From the NCBI GenBank assembly GCA_021775655.1, contig JAJFHK010000311.1, forward strand, positions 1 through 9,408: 9,408 nt of DNA. The letters are read 5' to 3'. Made by a program: the position numbers and the translations under genes. The first letter of the stretch is position 1, and the number at the start of each line of letters is the position of its first letter. This document shows, in pieces, positions 1 through 7,618 of this stretch. The DNA is from Filomicrobium sp. GTDB lineage: Bacteria > Pseudomonadota > Alphaproteobacteria > Rhizobiales > Hyphomicrobiaceae. The notes below the pieces were generated by a model. That model saw nothing but the letters and a program-made list of their open reading frames with translations. It was not told the origin of the DNA and did not search any database.

Positions 1-1271
1 CTATCCATACCCAATTTCGTCTTGAAATCGGTAACGATGGGAATCGACGCCCCGCAACCCATGAGCACAGCCGGCTTTCCCCACTCGTCCTCAAGACCTT
101 GCGCTGCAGCAGCCATGGCAGGAGTCGATGTGTCAAACCCAATCGCCGCCGATCCATGCCCGCCCTTGAATTCGATCGAGCAGTCGTCCGGAATTCGTGC
201 CTCGAAGTATCCTTTTACGTCTTTAATCACCGCATCGGGATCCTGACCAGGCACCAATCGACAGGTGATCTTGACGCTCGCCTCGGCCGGAATAATCGTC
301 TTCGTCCCTGCACCCTGATAACCGCCCGAGATGCCATTGAACTCCAAGGTCGGGCGCGACCAGAGTTGTTCGAGTGGACCGTGCTTTGCTTCGCCCGCCG
401 GCGTTGAAAGGCCAACGCCGCTAAGCGCAACAGATGCGTCAAAACCTATCTCGTTCCATTGCCGCAGCTGCTTTGCAGTCGGTTTCTTTACGCCGTCGTA
501 AAAGCCAGGAATCGTAATCCGCCCCTTGCCGTCGTGGATCGAGCCGCAAATCTGCGTCAACACGCGGATCGGATTGATTGCAAGTCCACCATAAAGACCT
601 GAGTGCAAATCGCGGTTCGGTCCGCGGAGAATGACCTCAACCCCCGCAAGGCCACGCAACATTGTCGTAATCGCCGGAGTATCCCGATCCCACTGTCCGG
701 TATCGCAAACCAAAACAAAGTCAGCCTTCACTTTTTTCGCATGCTTCTTCAAGAAGCCCGGCAATGACGGCGAGCCGCATTCCTCCTCGCCTTCAAGCAT
801 CACCGAAACATTGACCGGCAATTCCCCGTCAACTTCATGCCAAGCTCGGGCAGCTTCGAGGAAAGTCATCAACTGACCTTTGTTGTCCTCCGCCCCGCGC
901 GCGACAATGACCTTGCCATTGCCCTTTTCATTCCCAATCCGCGGCTCAAATGGTGGCGACTTCCACAATTCGAGCGGATCAGGCGGCTGCACGTCATAAT
1001 GGCCATAAAACAGAACATGCGGCTTTCCCGGATCGCGCTTGTCGCGATCCCGCGCCACCACCATTGGATGCCCGGTCGTCGGAATGACTTCGGCGGTGAA
1101 GCCGCAATCACCAAGTGTACCTGCACACCATTCAGCAGCATTCCGGCAATCACCAGCATAAGCAGGATCGGTTGAAATACTGGGAATCGACAACAGTTCG
1201 AACAACCGATCAAGGCCCGCATTATGCGCGGCATCAATCCGTTTAAGGACTTTGGCAAGGTGTGATGTCAT
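1..1271 (-). CDS. M20-family metallopeptidase (dipeptidase), C-terminus cut by window edge
   Basis: Reading the minus strand from the ATG at 1271 gives an unbroken 423-codon frame that runs off the left edge. It is a zinc-dependent M20 exopeptidase of the cytosolic dipeptidase type. The first metal motif is GHYDVQP (H91, D93). The bridging Asp is D129 in RGAEDNKG. The catalytic and metal Glu pair is E163/E164 in LEGEEECGS, and a further metal ligand is D190 in VLVCDTG. The dimerisation (lid) domain covers about residues 210-365 and holds DLHSGLYGG (H223) and the [13 protein letters not shown] segment. The family is usually about 460 residues, so roughly 40 are missing, including the last metal-binding His. 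The HYDVQP and GGYQG motifs favour a dipeptidase over ArgE/DapE deacylases; the exact substrate cannot be read. The Shine-Dalgarno is weak. The gene is divergent from ppdK. Confidence 0.93.
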   Translation of the reverse strand, partial: MTSHLAKVLKRIDAAHNAGLDRLFELLSIPSISTDPAYAGDCRNAAEWCAGTLGDCGFTAEVIPTTGHPMVVARDRDKRDPGKPHVLFYGHYDVQPPDPLELWKSPPFEPRIGNEKGNGKVIVARGAEDNKGQLMTFLEAARAWHEVDGELPVNVSVMLEGEEECGSPSLPGFLKKHAKKVKADFVLVCDTGQWDRDTPAITTMLRGLAGVEVILRGPNRDLHSGLYGGLAINPIRVLTQICGSIHDGKGRITIPGFYDGVKKPTAKQLRQWNEIGFDASVALSGVGLSTPAGEAKHGPLEQLWSRPTLEFNGISGGYQGAGTKTIIPAEASVKITCRLVPGQDPDAVIKDVKGYFEARIPDDCSIEFKGGHGSAAIGFDTSTPAMAAAAQGLEDEWGKPAVLMGCGASIPIVTDFKTKLGMD

Positions 1272-1442
1272 GAGGTCCGATGAATTTGGAAAAGTCGTCT
1301 GCAAGGGGAAGTAGGCGTTGCGCAGACTGTCGGAACCAGCCATCCCTTGTCAAAACCTTCTTCAATGTTCCCGCAATACATCGAAGTGCCCACTGTCGCT
1401 ACATCCGCTTCGCTGCTAATCCCTTCACAACCAAATGTCAGA

Positions 1443-1458
1443 CCGCCGGCTCCGGCGG
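1443..1458 (+). promoter_or_regulatory. GC-rich hairpin in the ppdK leader
   Basis: CCGCCGG, a two-base CT spacer and CCGGCGG form a perfect 7-bp inverted repeat; in RNA this would be a stem of about six pairs with a four-base loop. It ends 18 bases before the GGAG ribosome-binding site of ppdK and has no T-run, so it is not a terminator. It could stabilise the mRNA 5' end or modulate translation. It may also be chance in a GC-rich stretch. Confidence 0.35.
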
Positions 1459-1476
1459 CCCGGCCACCGATTGATT

Positions 1477-1480
1477 GGAG
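1477..1480 (+). promoter_or_regulatory. Ribosome-binding site that decides the ppdK start
   Basis: GGAG lies six bases before the ATG at 1487. The frame is also open to a TTG at 1475, but that codon sits inside this Shine-Dalgarno element, so ATG 1487 is the better start. Confidence 0.7.
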
Positions 1481-1486
1481 CGTGCC

Positions 1487-4192
1487 ATGGCCACAACACA
1501 AGCAACGACCCCTGGCAAGCGCGTCTACCGCTTTGCGGCAGGCGATACGGAGGGTAGCGCCGAAATGCGCGACCTGCTCGGCGGCAAGGGTGCAAACCTC
1601 GCCGAGATGGCCAATCTCGGACTACCCGTCCCTTCAGGATTCACGATCACCACTGAAGTCTGCACGACCTACTACGAAAACGGCGAAGAGTTGCCTGAAG
1701 GACTTCGGTCCGAAGTCGAAGCAGCGATGGAGAAGGTCGGAGCCGCCGTCGGCGCAAAATTCGGCGACGAGGAAAACCCGCTTTTGGTTTCGGTCCGTTC
1801 CGGCAGCCGCGCTTCCATGCCGGGCATGATGGACACGATCCTCAACCTCGGTCTCAACGATACGACGGTTGCAGGCCTCGTCAAGCGCGCAGGAGACGAG
1901 CGGTTCGCCTACGACAGCTATCGACGGTTCATCCAGATGTATTCCGATGTCGTGCTTGGTGTTGATCATGGCATCTTCGAAGATCTCCTCGACAACTATA
2001 AAAATCTGAACGCCGTCTCGTTCGATACCGAACTCAAAGCAGACGACTGGAAGGACATCATCGATCAATACAAGGATGCTGTCGAAAACGCTTTGAAGAG
2101 ACCCTTTCCCCAGGATACCGGCGAGCAACTATGGGGAGCGATAGGTGCCGTATTCGGTTCCTGGCAGACCCATCGCGCGCAGACCTATCGCAAGATCAAC
2201 CAAATCCCAGACTGGTGGGGCACCGCCGTCAATGTCCAAGCAATGGTCTTTGGCAACATGGGTGAGACGAGCGCTACCGGCGTCGCATTCACCCGCAATC
2301 CCTCGACAGGCGTCAAGGAAATCTACGGCGAGTATCTCGTCAATGCACAGGGCGAAGACGTCGTCGCCGGCATCCGCACGCCGCAACCACTGACTGAACG
2401 GGCCCGCACGGAAGCGGGCGAAACGCTTCCTTCGCTTGAAGCTCTCATGCCTGACGCCTTCAAAGAACTGGTCGAGATCTTCAACCGGCTTGAGCTCCAC
2501 TATCGCGATATGCAGGACATCGAATTCACCATCCAGGATGGTCGGCTCTACATGCTGCAGACACGTGCGGGCAAACGTACTACCGAAGCCGGCCTCAGCA
2601 TCGCGGTCGATATGGCCGACGAAGGCTTGATTACCAAAGAAGAAGCCGTACTGCGGGTCGACCCAGCGGGCATCGACCAATTGCTGCATCCACGCATAGA
2701 TGAAAACGCGGAGAAAACCGTTCTTACCGTCGGATTGCCGGCCTCACCCGGCGCAGCCGCAGGTACCATCGTATTTTTCGCCGACGAGGCCGAACAACTC
2801 AAATCGCAAGGTAAATCCGTAATTCTCGTGCGCACGGAAACCAGCCCTGAAGACATTCACGGAATGCACGCTGCAGCAGGAATTCTCACCGCACGGGGCG
2901 GAATGACGAGCCATGCAGCGGTCGTCGCGCGAGGCATGGGACGGCCGTGCGTTTCAGGTGCAGGGGCACTTCGCATTGACGCCAAAGCCGGCACGCTCAC
3001 GATAGCAGGCAAGGTCTTCAAGGCGGGCGATATCATCACGATCGACGGAACGACAGGCCAGGTCCTCGAGGGGCGCGCCAAAATGCGCCAACCCGAAATG
3101 TCAGGAGCGTTCGGGAAGTTGATGGGCTGGGCCGACGAATTCCGCGCACTCGGAGTCCGCGCAAATGCTGACAGTGGGCGTGACGCCCAGCAGGCGCGCG
3201 AATTCGGTGCCGAGGGTATCGGTCTCTGCCGCACCGAGCACATGTTTTTCGAAGCAGACCGCATTCTCGCAATGCGTGAGATGATTTGCTCTGAAACTGA
3301 GGCTGGACGCCGCTCAGCCCTTGCCAAAATCCTGCCAATGCAGCGCGCCGACTTTGAGGACCTGTTCGAGATCATGGCCGGCCTGCCGGTTACAATCCGG
3401 CTACTCGATCCACCGTTGCACGAATTCCTCCCCCATGAAGACAAGGAGATCGCACAAGTCGCTGAAGCACTTCGCATGGAACCCGACAAGCTGAAAGAGC
3501 GGGTCACCGAGCTGGGCGAATTCAACCCAATGCTCGGATTCCGTGGCTGCCGCCTTGCGATCCGTTACCCCGAAATCACCGAGATGCAGGCACGCGCCAT
3601 ATTCGAAGCAGCCGTCAATGCTGCCAGGAACTCCGGTAAGCCGGTGCGTCCCGAAGTGATGATCCCGCTGGTCATCTACCGCAAGGAATTCGACATCCTT
3701 GCCGAAGTTATTCGTCAAGCTGCTAGCGCCGTGGAAAAAGAATCCGGCGAAAAACTCACCTACGATATCGGGACGATGGTGGAGTTGCCGCGCTGCGCAC
3801 TGAAGGCCGATGAGATCGCGGAAGGAGACTTGGGTGCAGAATTTTTCTCATTCGGGACCAACGATCTAACGCAGACATGCCTCGGACTTTCGCGCGACGA
3901 TGCCGGTCCAATTCTACAAACCTACATCGAGAAGAAAATTTTCGAAGTCGACCCGTTCATTTCAATTGACGTTTCGGGTGTCGGAGAACTGGTTGAAATT
4001 GGAACGGAGCGTGGCCGCAGAGTCAAACCGGGACTGAAGATCGGCATCTGCGGCGAACATGGCGGCGATGCCGAATCGGTCGCCTTCTGCCACCACACAA
4101 AACTCGATTACGTTTCCTGTTCACCCTACCGTGTACCCGTCGCGCGACTCGCTGCAGCCCAGGCTGCATTGCGCGAAAGATCACTCAACTAA
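1487..4192 (+). CDS. ppdK: Pyruvate, phosphate dikinase
   Basis: A 901-aa cytosolic enzyme that reversibly converts pyruvate, ATP and Pi to phosphoenolpyruvate, AMP and PPi. The length is normal for bacterial PPDK. Three domains are visible. The N-terminal ATP-grasp domain (about 1-350) has LLGGKGANLAEM near residue 30, PVPSGFTITTEVC, and TSATGVAFTRNPSTG near 262-276. The swivelling phosphohistidine domain has ARGGMTSHAAVVARG with the phosphoryl-carrier His at 476. The C-terminal PEP-binding TIM barrel has GIGLCRTEHMFF, RLLDPPLHEF, MLGFRGCRLAIRYPEI, SFGTNDLTQ and GICGEHGGD with the acid/base Cys at 854. Thr474, two residues before the catalytic His, is the position phosphorylated by PPDK regulatory proteins in other organisms; no such regulator is in the window. 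The gene stands alone on the plus strand, is divergent from the dipeptidase gene and ends back-to-back with a minus-strand ORF. Confidence 0.98.
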   Translation: MATTQATTPGKRVYRFAAGDTEGSAEMRDLLGGKGANLAEMANLGLPVPSGFTITTEVCTTYYENGEELPEGLRSEVEAAMEKVGAAVGAKFGDEENPLLVSVRSGSRASMPGMMDTILNLGLNDTTVAGLVKRAGDERFAYDSYRRFIQMYSDVVLGVDHGIFEDLLDNYKNLNAVSFDTELKADDWKDIIDQYKDAVENALKRPFPQDTGEQLWGAIGAVFGSWQTHRAQTYRKINQIPDWWGTAVNVQAMVFGNMGETSATGVAFTRNPSTGVKEIYGEYLVNAQGEDVVAGIRTPQPLTERARTEAGETLPSLEALMPDAFKELVEIFNRLELHYRDMQDIEFTIQDGRLYMLQTRAGKRTTEAGLSIAVDMADEGLITKEEAVLRVDPAGIDQLLHPRIDENAEKTVLTVGLPASPGAAAGTIVFFADEAEQLKSQGKSVILVRTETSPEDIHGMHAAAGILTARGGMTSHAAVVARGMGRPCVSGAGALRIDAKAGTLTIAGKVFKAGDIITIDGTTGQVLEGRAKMRQPEMSGAFGKLMGWADEFRALGVRANADSGRDAQQAREFGAEGIGLCRTEHMFFEADRILAMREMICSETEAGRRSALAKILPMQRADFEDLFEIMAGLPVTIRLLDPPLHEFLPHEDKEIAQVAEALRMEPDKLKERVTELGEFNPMLGFRGCRLAIRYPEITEMQARAIFEAAVNAARNSGKPVRPEVMIPLVIYRKEFDILAEVIRQAASAVEKESGEKLTYDIGTMVELPRCALKADEIAEGDLGAEFFSFGTNDLTQTCLGLSRDDAGPILQTYIEKKIFEVDPFISIDVSGVGELVEIGTERGRRVKPGLKIGICGEHGGDAESVAFCHHTKLDYVSCSPYRVPVARLAAAQAALRERSLN

Positions 4193-4420
4193 TCACCGGC
4201 ACGGCAGAGATGACTGGGCTTCCCGCTTCTTACGCGCCACCACAAGACGCCGCTTCAGCGCCTCCTGAAACTGTAACGCAATCACATCATCGGGTTCAGA
4301 AATCGCACAATCAAGATCGAGAACAGAGAAGCGCAAAGTCCCCTCGGCCGTGCGCTCGCCCGTGATGGAGAACGCATTCCCGCCGATCTGAACTGACTTG
4401 GCTGGCCTTTTGGAACTCAT
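4193..4420 (-). CDS. Small hypothetical protein (75 aa), convergent with ppdK
   Basis: I do not recognise this protein. It starts MSSKRPAKSVQIGG, then has a stretch likely to form beta strands (FSITGERTAEGTLRFSVLDLD, about residues 17-37), an acidic turn (SEPDD), and a basic helix (FQEALKRRLVVARKKREAQ) near the C-terminus. It has no signal peptide or membrane segment. The alternating pattern and the G/C-ending codons look like real coding sequence. Its TGA stop begins at the base directly after the ppdK TAA, so the two genes meet tail to tail with no spacer. An in-frame TGA nine bases upstream limits the start to the ATG at 4420, but I see no Shine-Dalgarno there, which lowers confidence. A non-coding region downstream of ppdK remains possible. 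Confidence 0.5.
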   Translation of the reverse strand: MSSKRPAKSVQIGGNAFSITGERTAEGTLRFSVLDLDCAISEPDDVIALQFQEALKRRLVVARKKREAQSSLPCR

Positions 4421-4638
4421 GCGAATTCAATTGCCCACATCGCTTCTTCAGGGCCAGTAATTCGCTGGTTTGCAAGCATTGGACAATCAGGCGCTGCAGA
4501 AAATCAGTCTTCACTCCGTATGCGCAGTTCCACCTTCAGCAGGAACCGCAAAGTCAGGAATAGTGACGGATTTATTCCTTGATGTAACGATTGTTATTCG
4601 CAGATGACGATACAATCAGGCTACTGAGCGTTCGATCC
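4421..4638. other. Intergenic stretch between two small minus-strand ORFs
   Basis: I see no convincing gene, RNA or terminator here. It holds only the upstream part of a short GTG-initiated minus-strand frame (4311-4514) without a good ribosome-binding site, and a weak GTTCC/GGAAC inverted repeat around 4527-4546. Confidence 0.4.
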
Positions 4639-4860
4639 TCAATACCAATGCTTATCTTCTTCATCAAGACTGGGCCGCTTGGGGCGCTGCCCTTCAATAT
4701 GCGGGAGAAGAATCAAGACAATCAACAGTGGCGGAAGCAGGAAGCACCAGCCCATCCAGAACGAGTAATCACGGTTCTTATAACCGGCAAGTCCGCCCGC
4801 AATTGCAGCTGCCAGCATGGCCGTAACTCCCCATACGACAATCCAAGTCAATGCCGTCAT
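4639..4860 (-). CDS. Small two-helix membrane protein (73 aa), function unknown
   Basis: The protein has two hydrophobic helices: residues 5-25 (TWIVVWGVTAMLAAAIAGGLA) and about 35-54 (WMGWCFLLPPLLIVLILLPH). They are joined by a short polar loop, GYKNRDYSF. A soluble charged tail ends DEEDKHWY. The compact hairpin with an aromatic/Pro-rich second helix and basic residues in the loop and tail indicates an inner-membrane protein; I cannot name a function. The frame is also open to a TTG at 4887, but AAGGA at 4868-4872 sits seven bases before the ATG at 4860, which I take as the start. It lies on the nadABC strand, 123 bases beyond the nadC stop, so read-through from the operon is possible but not shown. 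Confidence 0.75.
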   Translation of the reverse strand: MTALTWIVVWGVTAMLAAAIAGGLAGYKNRDYSFWMGWCFLLPPLLIVLILLPHIEGQRPKRPSLDEEDKHWY

Positions 4861-4983
4861 TGCTGGTTCCTTCGCGTTTACAGACAATAGAAAAAGTCAT
4901 TATGCGAATGCGTCCATAGGTGAGATGGCGTGCAATTGTGGCAAACGCAAGCGCACAAGTCCAACCAACTTAATTGCCTGATA

Positions 4984-5868
4984 TCAGCGGCCCATCGCTT
5001 CGAAGTCGAGGCCGAGGTCAAGGACTTGTGCCGAATGGGTCAGCGCCCCAACTGAAATAAGGTCAACTCCCGTTTCCGCAATCCCGCGAACTGTTTCGAG
5101 TTTGACCCCTCCTGAGGCCTCCAGTAGCGCTTTGCCTTTCGTGATGGCAACGGCCTCGCGAAGCTGCTCAGGATTCATGTTATCCAGAAGAACCGCATCG
5201 GGTCCGAGTGGAAGCACCTCCCGGAGTTGGTCAAGAGTATCGACTTCAATCTCGACTTTGACCATGTGTCCGGCATTTGCACGTGCTGCCTTCATTGCTG
5301 CAGCAGCCCCGCCAGCCGCTACGATGTGGTTATCCTTGATCAGAATCGCATCGAATAAACCCGTCCGATGATTTCCGCCCCCTCCACATCGCACCGCATA
5401 CTTTTCGAATGCACGTAAGCCCGGGGTCGTTTTGCGGGTATCGACGATTGTCGCGCGCGTACCGGACACCGCATCTACATATGCCCGCGTCAACGTCGCG
5501 ATCCCGCTCATGCGGCCCATGAAATTCAGGGCGACCCGTTCGGCGGTGAGAATGGCCCGCGCGTTACCCGATACTCTTGCAATTTCTGTCCCTGCCCTGA
5601 CCTGCAAACCGTCGCAAACCAAAATGTCGAACGCTGTCCCTTCATGGAGTGCACGAAAGGCAGCCTCTGCCAAATCGAGGCCACTGATCACTCCAGCCTT
5701 GCGCGCGGCAATAACCGCGCTGATGGTTGCATCTTCAGGAACCGTCGCATCGGTGGTGATATCGCCAGCTAGTCCGAGGTCTTCGGCAAGCGCCGCCTCA
5801 ACGGCTCGCTCGATCAGCAGGCGAGGCAGTTGGGGCAAATCGATCGAACGAGAAACCGTGGACGTCAC
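4984..5868 (-). CDS. nadC: Quinolinate phosphoribosyltransferase (nicotinate-nucleotide diphosphorylase, carboxylating)
   Basis: A 294-aa cytosolic enzyme of normal family length. It catalyses quinolinate plus PRPP to nicotinate mononucleotide, CO2 and PPi, the last step of the de novo branch before the shared NAD pathway. The N-terminal alpha/beta sandwich begins with AEDLGLAGDITT (28-39). The TIM barrel carries LTAERVALNFMGRMSGIAT (R111), the substrate-binding DTRKTTPGLR (143-152), KYAVRCGGGGNHR (156-168), KDNH (178-181), EIEVD (206-210), LLDNM (227-231), EASGG (250-254) and SVGALTHS (272-279). The start is GTG at 5868, overlapping the nadB TGA as GTGA. A weak GGTGA lies just upstream, so translation probably depends on ribosomes finishing nadB. 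It is the last gene of nadABC, and I see no clear terminator after it. Confidence 0.98.
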   Translation of the reverse strand: MTSTVSRSIDLPQLPRLLIERAVEAALAEDLGLAGDITTDATVPEDATISAVIAARKAGVISGLDLAEAAFRALHEGTAFDILVCDGLQVRAGTEIARVSGNARAILTAERVALNFMGRMSGIATLTRAYVDAVSGTRATIVDTRKTTPGLRAFEKYAVRCGGGGNHRTGLFDAILIKDNHIVAAGGAAAAMKAARANAGHMVKVEIEVDTLDQLREVLPLGPDAVLLDNMNPEQLREAVAITKGKALLEASGGVKLETVRGIAETGVDLISVGALTHSAQVLDLGLDFEAMGR

Positions 5869-7538
5869 GGTGTCACCGTAGTGTCCGATTTCGAAGAGGC
5901 ATCGCGGCCAACTTCATCCGGACAGGTCAGTTCGGCAAGCGCATCAAGTTCAGAAAGCACTAGAAGGGAATGGTTGGCCCGTGCTTTTGTTGCCGGACAG
6001 TCACGCCTAAAATGAGCACCCCGGCTTTCCCGGCGCAGTAGCGCGGCGCCTGAAATGAACCGCGCAGCGAGCGCCATATTGGAAAGTACCGTATCGCCCT
6101 CGGCAGCCCGTTCAATCGCTGTTAACGCGTTAAATGCGCGACGCAATCCGGCACGATCACGAATGACACCGACATCCTTGCTCATGATACGACGCACGTC
6201 GTCGAGCAATTCCGCACGCACTAGCGGGTCGGCCACGACACCATCGGCGACGCGCCGTGGTTCGACAGGACCAAGATCATTTGCACCTTCTGCAAGCCTG
6301 CAGATGTCCCCGGCCACACGGGCAGCGACAACAACGGCCTCCAAAAGCGAGTTGGACGCTAATCGGTTTGCACCATGCAATCCCGTGCAGGCGACCTCAC
6401 CGACGGCCCATAATCCATCGAGGCTGCTCCGCCCATCGAGGTTGGTTGCAATGCCGCCCATATGGTAATGCGCAGCCGGTGCGATTGGCAGCAAATCACG
6501 CGCTGGATCGAGAGACGCATCCATACAGGTGCCGTAAACGGTCGGGAACCGCGCCGCAAACCCGTCGCCTAAGACCCCGCGGCAATCGAGAAACGCTCCA
6601 CGCCCAGCGGCTATTTCCGCGAATACTCCACGCGCTACGATGTCTCGGGGCGCAAGCTCGGCATCGGGGTGCAAGTCGATCATGAATCGATGACCATCAT
6701 TATTGACGAGAGTCGCACCTTCACCGCGCAGGGCTTCGGTAGCAAGCGGCGCTGGATCGAGACCGATATCGAATGCGGTCGGATGGAATTGCACGAATTC
6801 TGCGTCGGCGATTTGCGCACCCGCGCGTGCTGCAATGGCAATCGCTTCGCCTCGCGCATAGGCCGGATTCGTCGTTACATCAAAAAGTCCGCCAACTCCA
6901 CCAGTCGCGACAACGACCGCAGCAGCCGGCATCAACGTGTAGGTGCCGTTTCCACGTTCAGCCCCGCGGATCATGCGCACACCCGCCACACGACCATCTT
7001 CTACAATGAGGTCTTCGGCTTCATAATCTTCAAGAATCCGGATCGAAGGCGTCTTGCGGACAGTGGAGATCAGCGCTTGCATAATGGCGGCACCGGCACG
7101 GTCACCGGACACACGAACTACGCGCTTGGCCGAATGCGCAGCCTCACGTGACAGGACAAAATTGCCCTCAAGCGAACGATCGAATGGAACACCAAAAGCA
7201 AGTAAGTCGCGAATTCGGTCACCGGCTTCGTTGGCGATCGTGTTTGCTACTGCTTCGTCAACGAGCCCGGCACCAGCTGCGATCGTATCAGCAGCATGAG
7301 CCTCAGCCGTATCGCCTTCACCAACAGCAGCCGCGATCCCGCCCTGCGCCCACGCACTCGAAGCACCTTGGCCAAGAGGCGCCGCAGAGACGACCGTTAC
7401 GGGCAACGGAGTAAGCTTGAGCGCTGTGAACAGACCGGCGAGCCCAGCGCCTATAACCACGATGTCGCCCGGACCAAACTTACCATCAGGGTCGCTAAAC
7501 CCGTCAATCATTGATACCTTGTCTCTGGCTTTGCCCAT
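5865..7538 (-). CDS. nadB: L-aspartate oxidase
   Basis: A 557-aa flavoprotein of the succinate dehydrogenase/fumarate reductase family. It oxidises L-aspartate to iminoaspartate for quinolinate synthesis. The FAD-binding Rossmann motif is VVIGAGLAGL (residues 27-36), followed by SSAWAQGGIAAA (60-71). Active-site segments match the family: REAAHS (E132), VQFHPTA (H252), ELAPRDIVAR (R298), APAAHYHMGGI (H357) and GLHGANRLASNSLLE (R392). The C-terminal helical domain contains the typical ESRGAHFRRDCP. Two starts are possible: ATG 7538, with GAGG five bases upstream, or ATG 7511, with AAGG five bases upstream, giving nine fewer residues ahead of the flavin motif; I keep the longer. It lies 80 bases after nadA and overlaps nadC by four bases. 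Confidence 0.98.
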   Translation of the reverse strand: MGKARDKVSMIDGFSDPDGKFGPGDIVVIGAGLAGLFTALKLTPLPVTVVSAAPLGQGASSAWAQGGIAAAVGEGDTAEAHAADTIAAGAGLVDEAVANTIANEAGDRIRDLLAFGVPFDRSLEGNFVLSREAAHSAKRVVRVSGDRAGAAIMQALISTVRKTPSIRILEDYEAEDLIVEDGRVAGVRMIRGAERGNGTYTLMPAAAVVVATGGVGGLFDVTTNPAYARGEAIAIAARAGAQIADAEFVQFHPTAFDIGLDPAPLATEALRGEGATLVNNDGHRFMIDLHPDAELAPRDIVARGVFAEIAAGRGAFLDCRGVLGDGFAARFPTVYGTCMDASLDPARDLLPIAPAAHYHMGGIATNLDGRSSLDGLWAVGEVACTGLHGANRLASNSLLEAVVVAARVAGDICRLAEGANDLGPVEPRRVADGVVADPLVRAELLDDVRRIMSKDVGVIRDRAGLRRAFNALTAIERAAEGDTVLSNMALAARFISGAALLRRESRGAHFRRDCPATKARANHSLLVLSELDALAELTCPDEVGRDASSKSDTTVTP

Positions 7539-7585
7539 CTAAGCCTCGCTTCCGGTCTTGGCTACGACTTCACAGTGATACTGGA

Positions 7586-7606
7586 CCCACCCGTCGCAAG
7601 GGCAGG
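7586..7606 (-). other. Hairpin in the nadA-nadB spacer
   Basis: In the transcript direction CCTGCCC, a seven-base loop (TTGCGAC) and GGGTGGG can form a 7-bp stem that includes two G-U pairs. No T-run follows, so it is unlikely to be a full terminator. It may mark an mRNA processing or stability site between nadA and nadB. Confidence 0.35.
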
Positions 7607-7618
7607 AAAAGTCAACGA

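Noticed and set aside
869..1258. 129-codon minus-strand frame with a hydrophobic-looking start
   Set aside because: It lies in another frame of the same strand as the M20 dipeptidase, whose frame carries all catalytic motifs.
1325..1353. Minus-strand promoter for the dipeptidase: perfect TTGACA at 1348-1353
   Set aside because: The hexamer 17 bases downstream is ACAGTC, a poor -10, so I cannot support a promoter call.
1475..1486. Upstream TTG start for ppdK
   Set aside because: The TTG is part of the TTGGAG Shine-Dalgarno region for ATG 1487.
4311..4514. 67-codon minus-strand frame starting at GTG
   Set aside because: Overlaps the better 75-aa ORF, lacks a well-spaced Shine-Dalgarno, and its C-terminal half looks random. 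A frameshifted longer gene joining the two was considered but nothing supports it.
4861..4983. Terminator after nadC
   Set aside because: No stem followed by a T-run is visible on the minus strand; only short, weak repeats.
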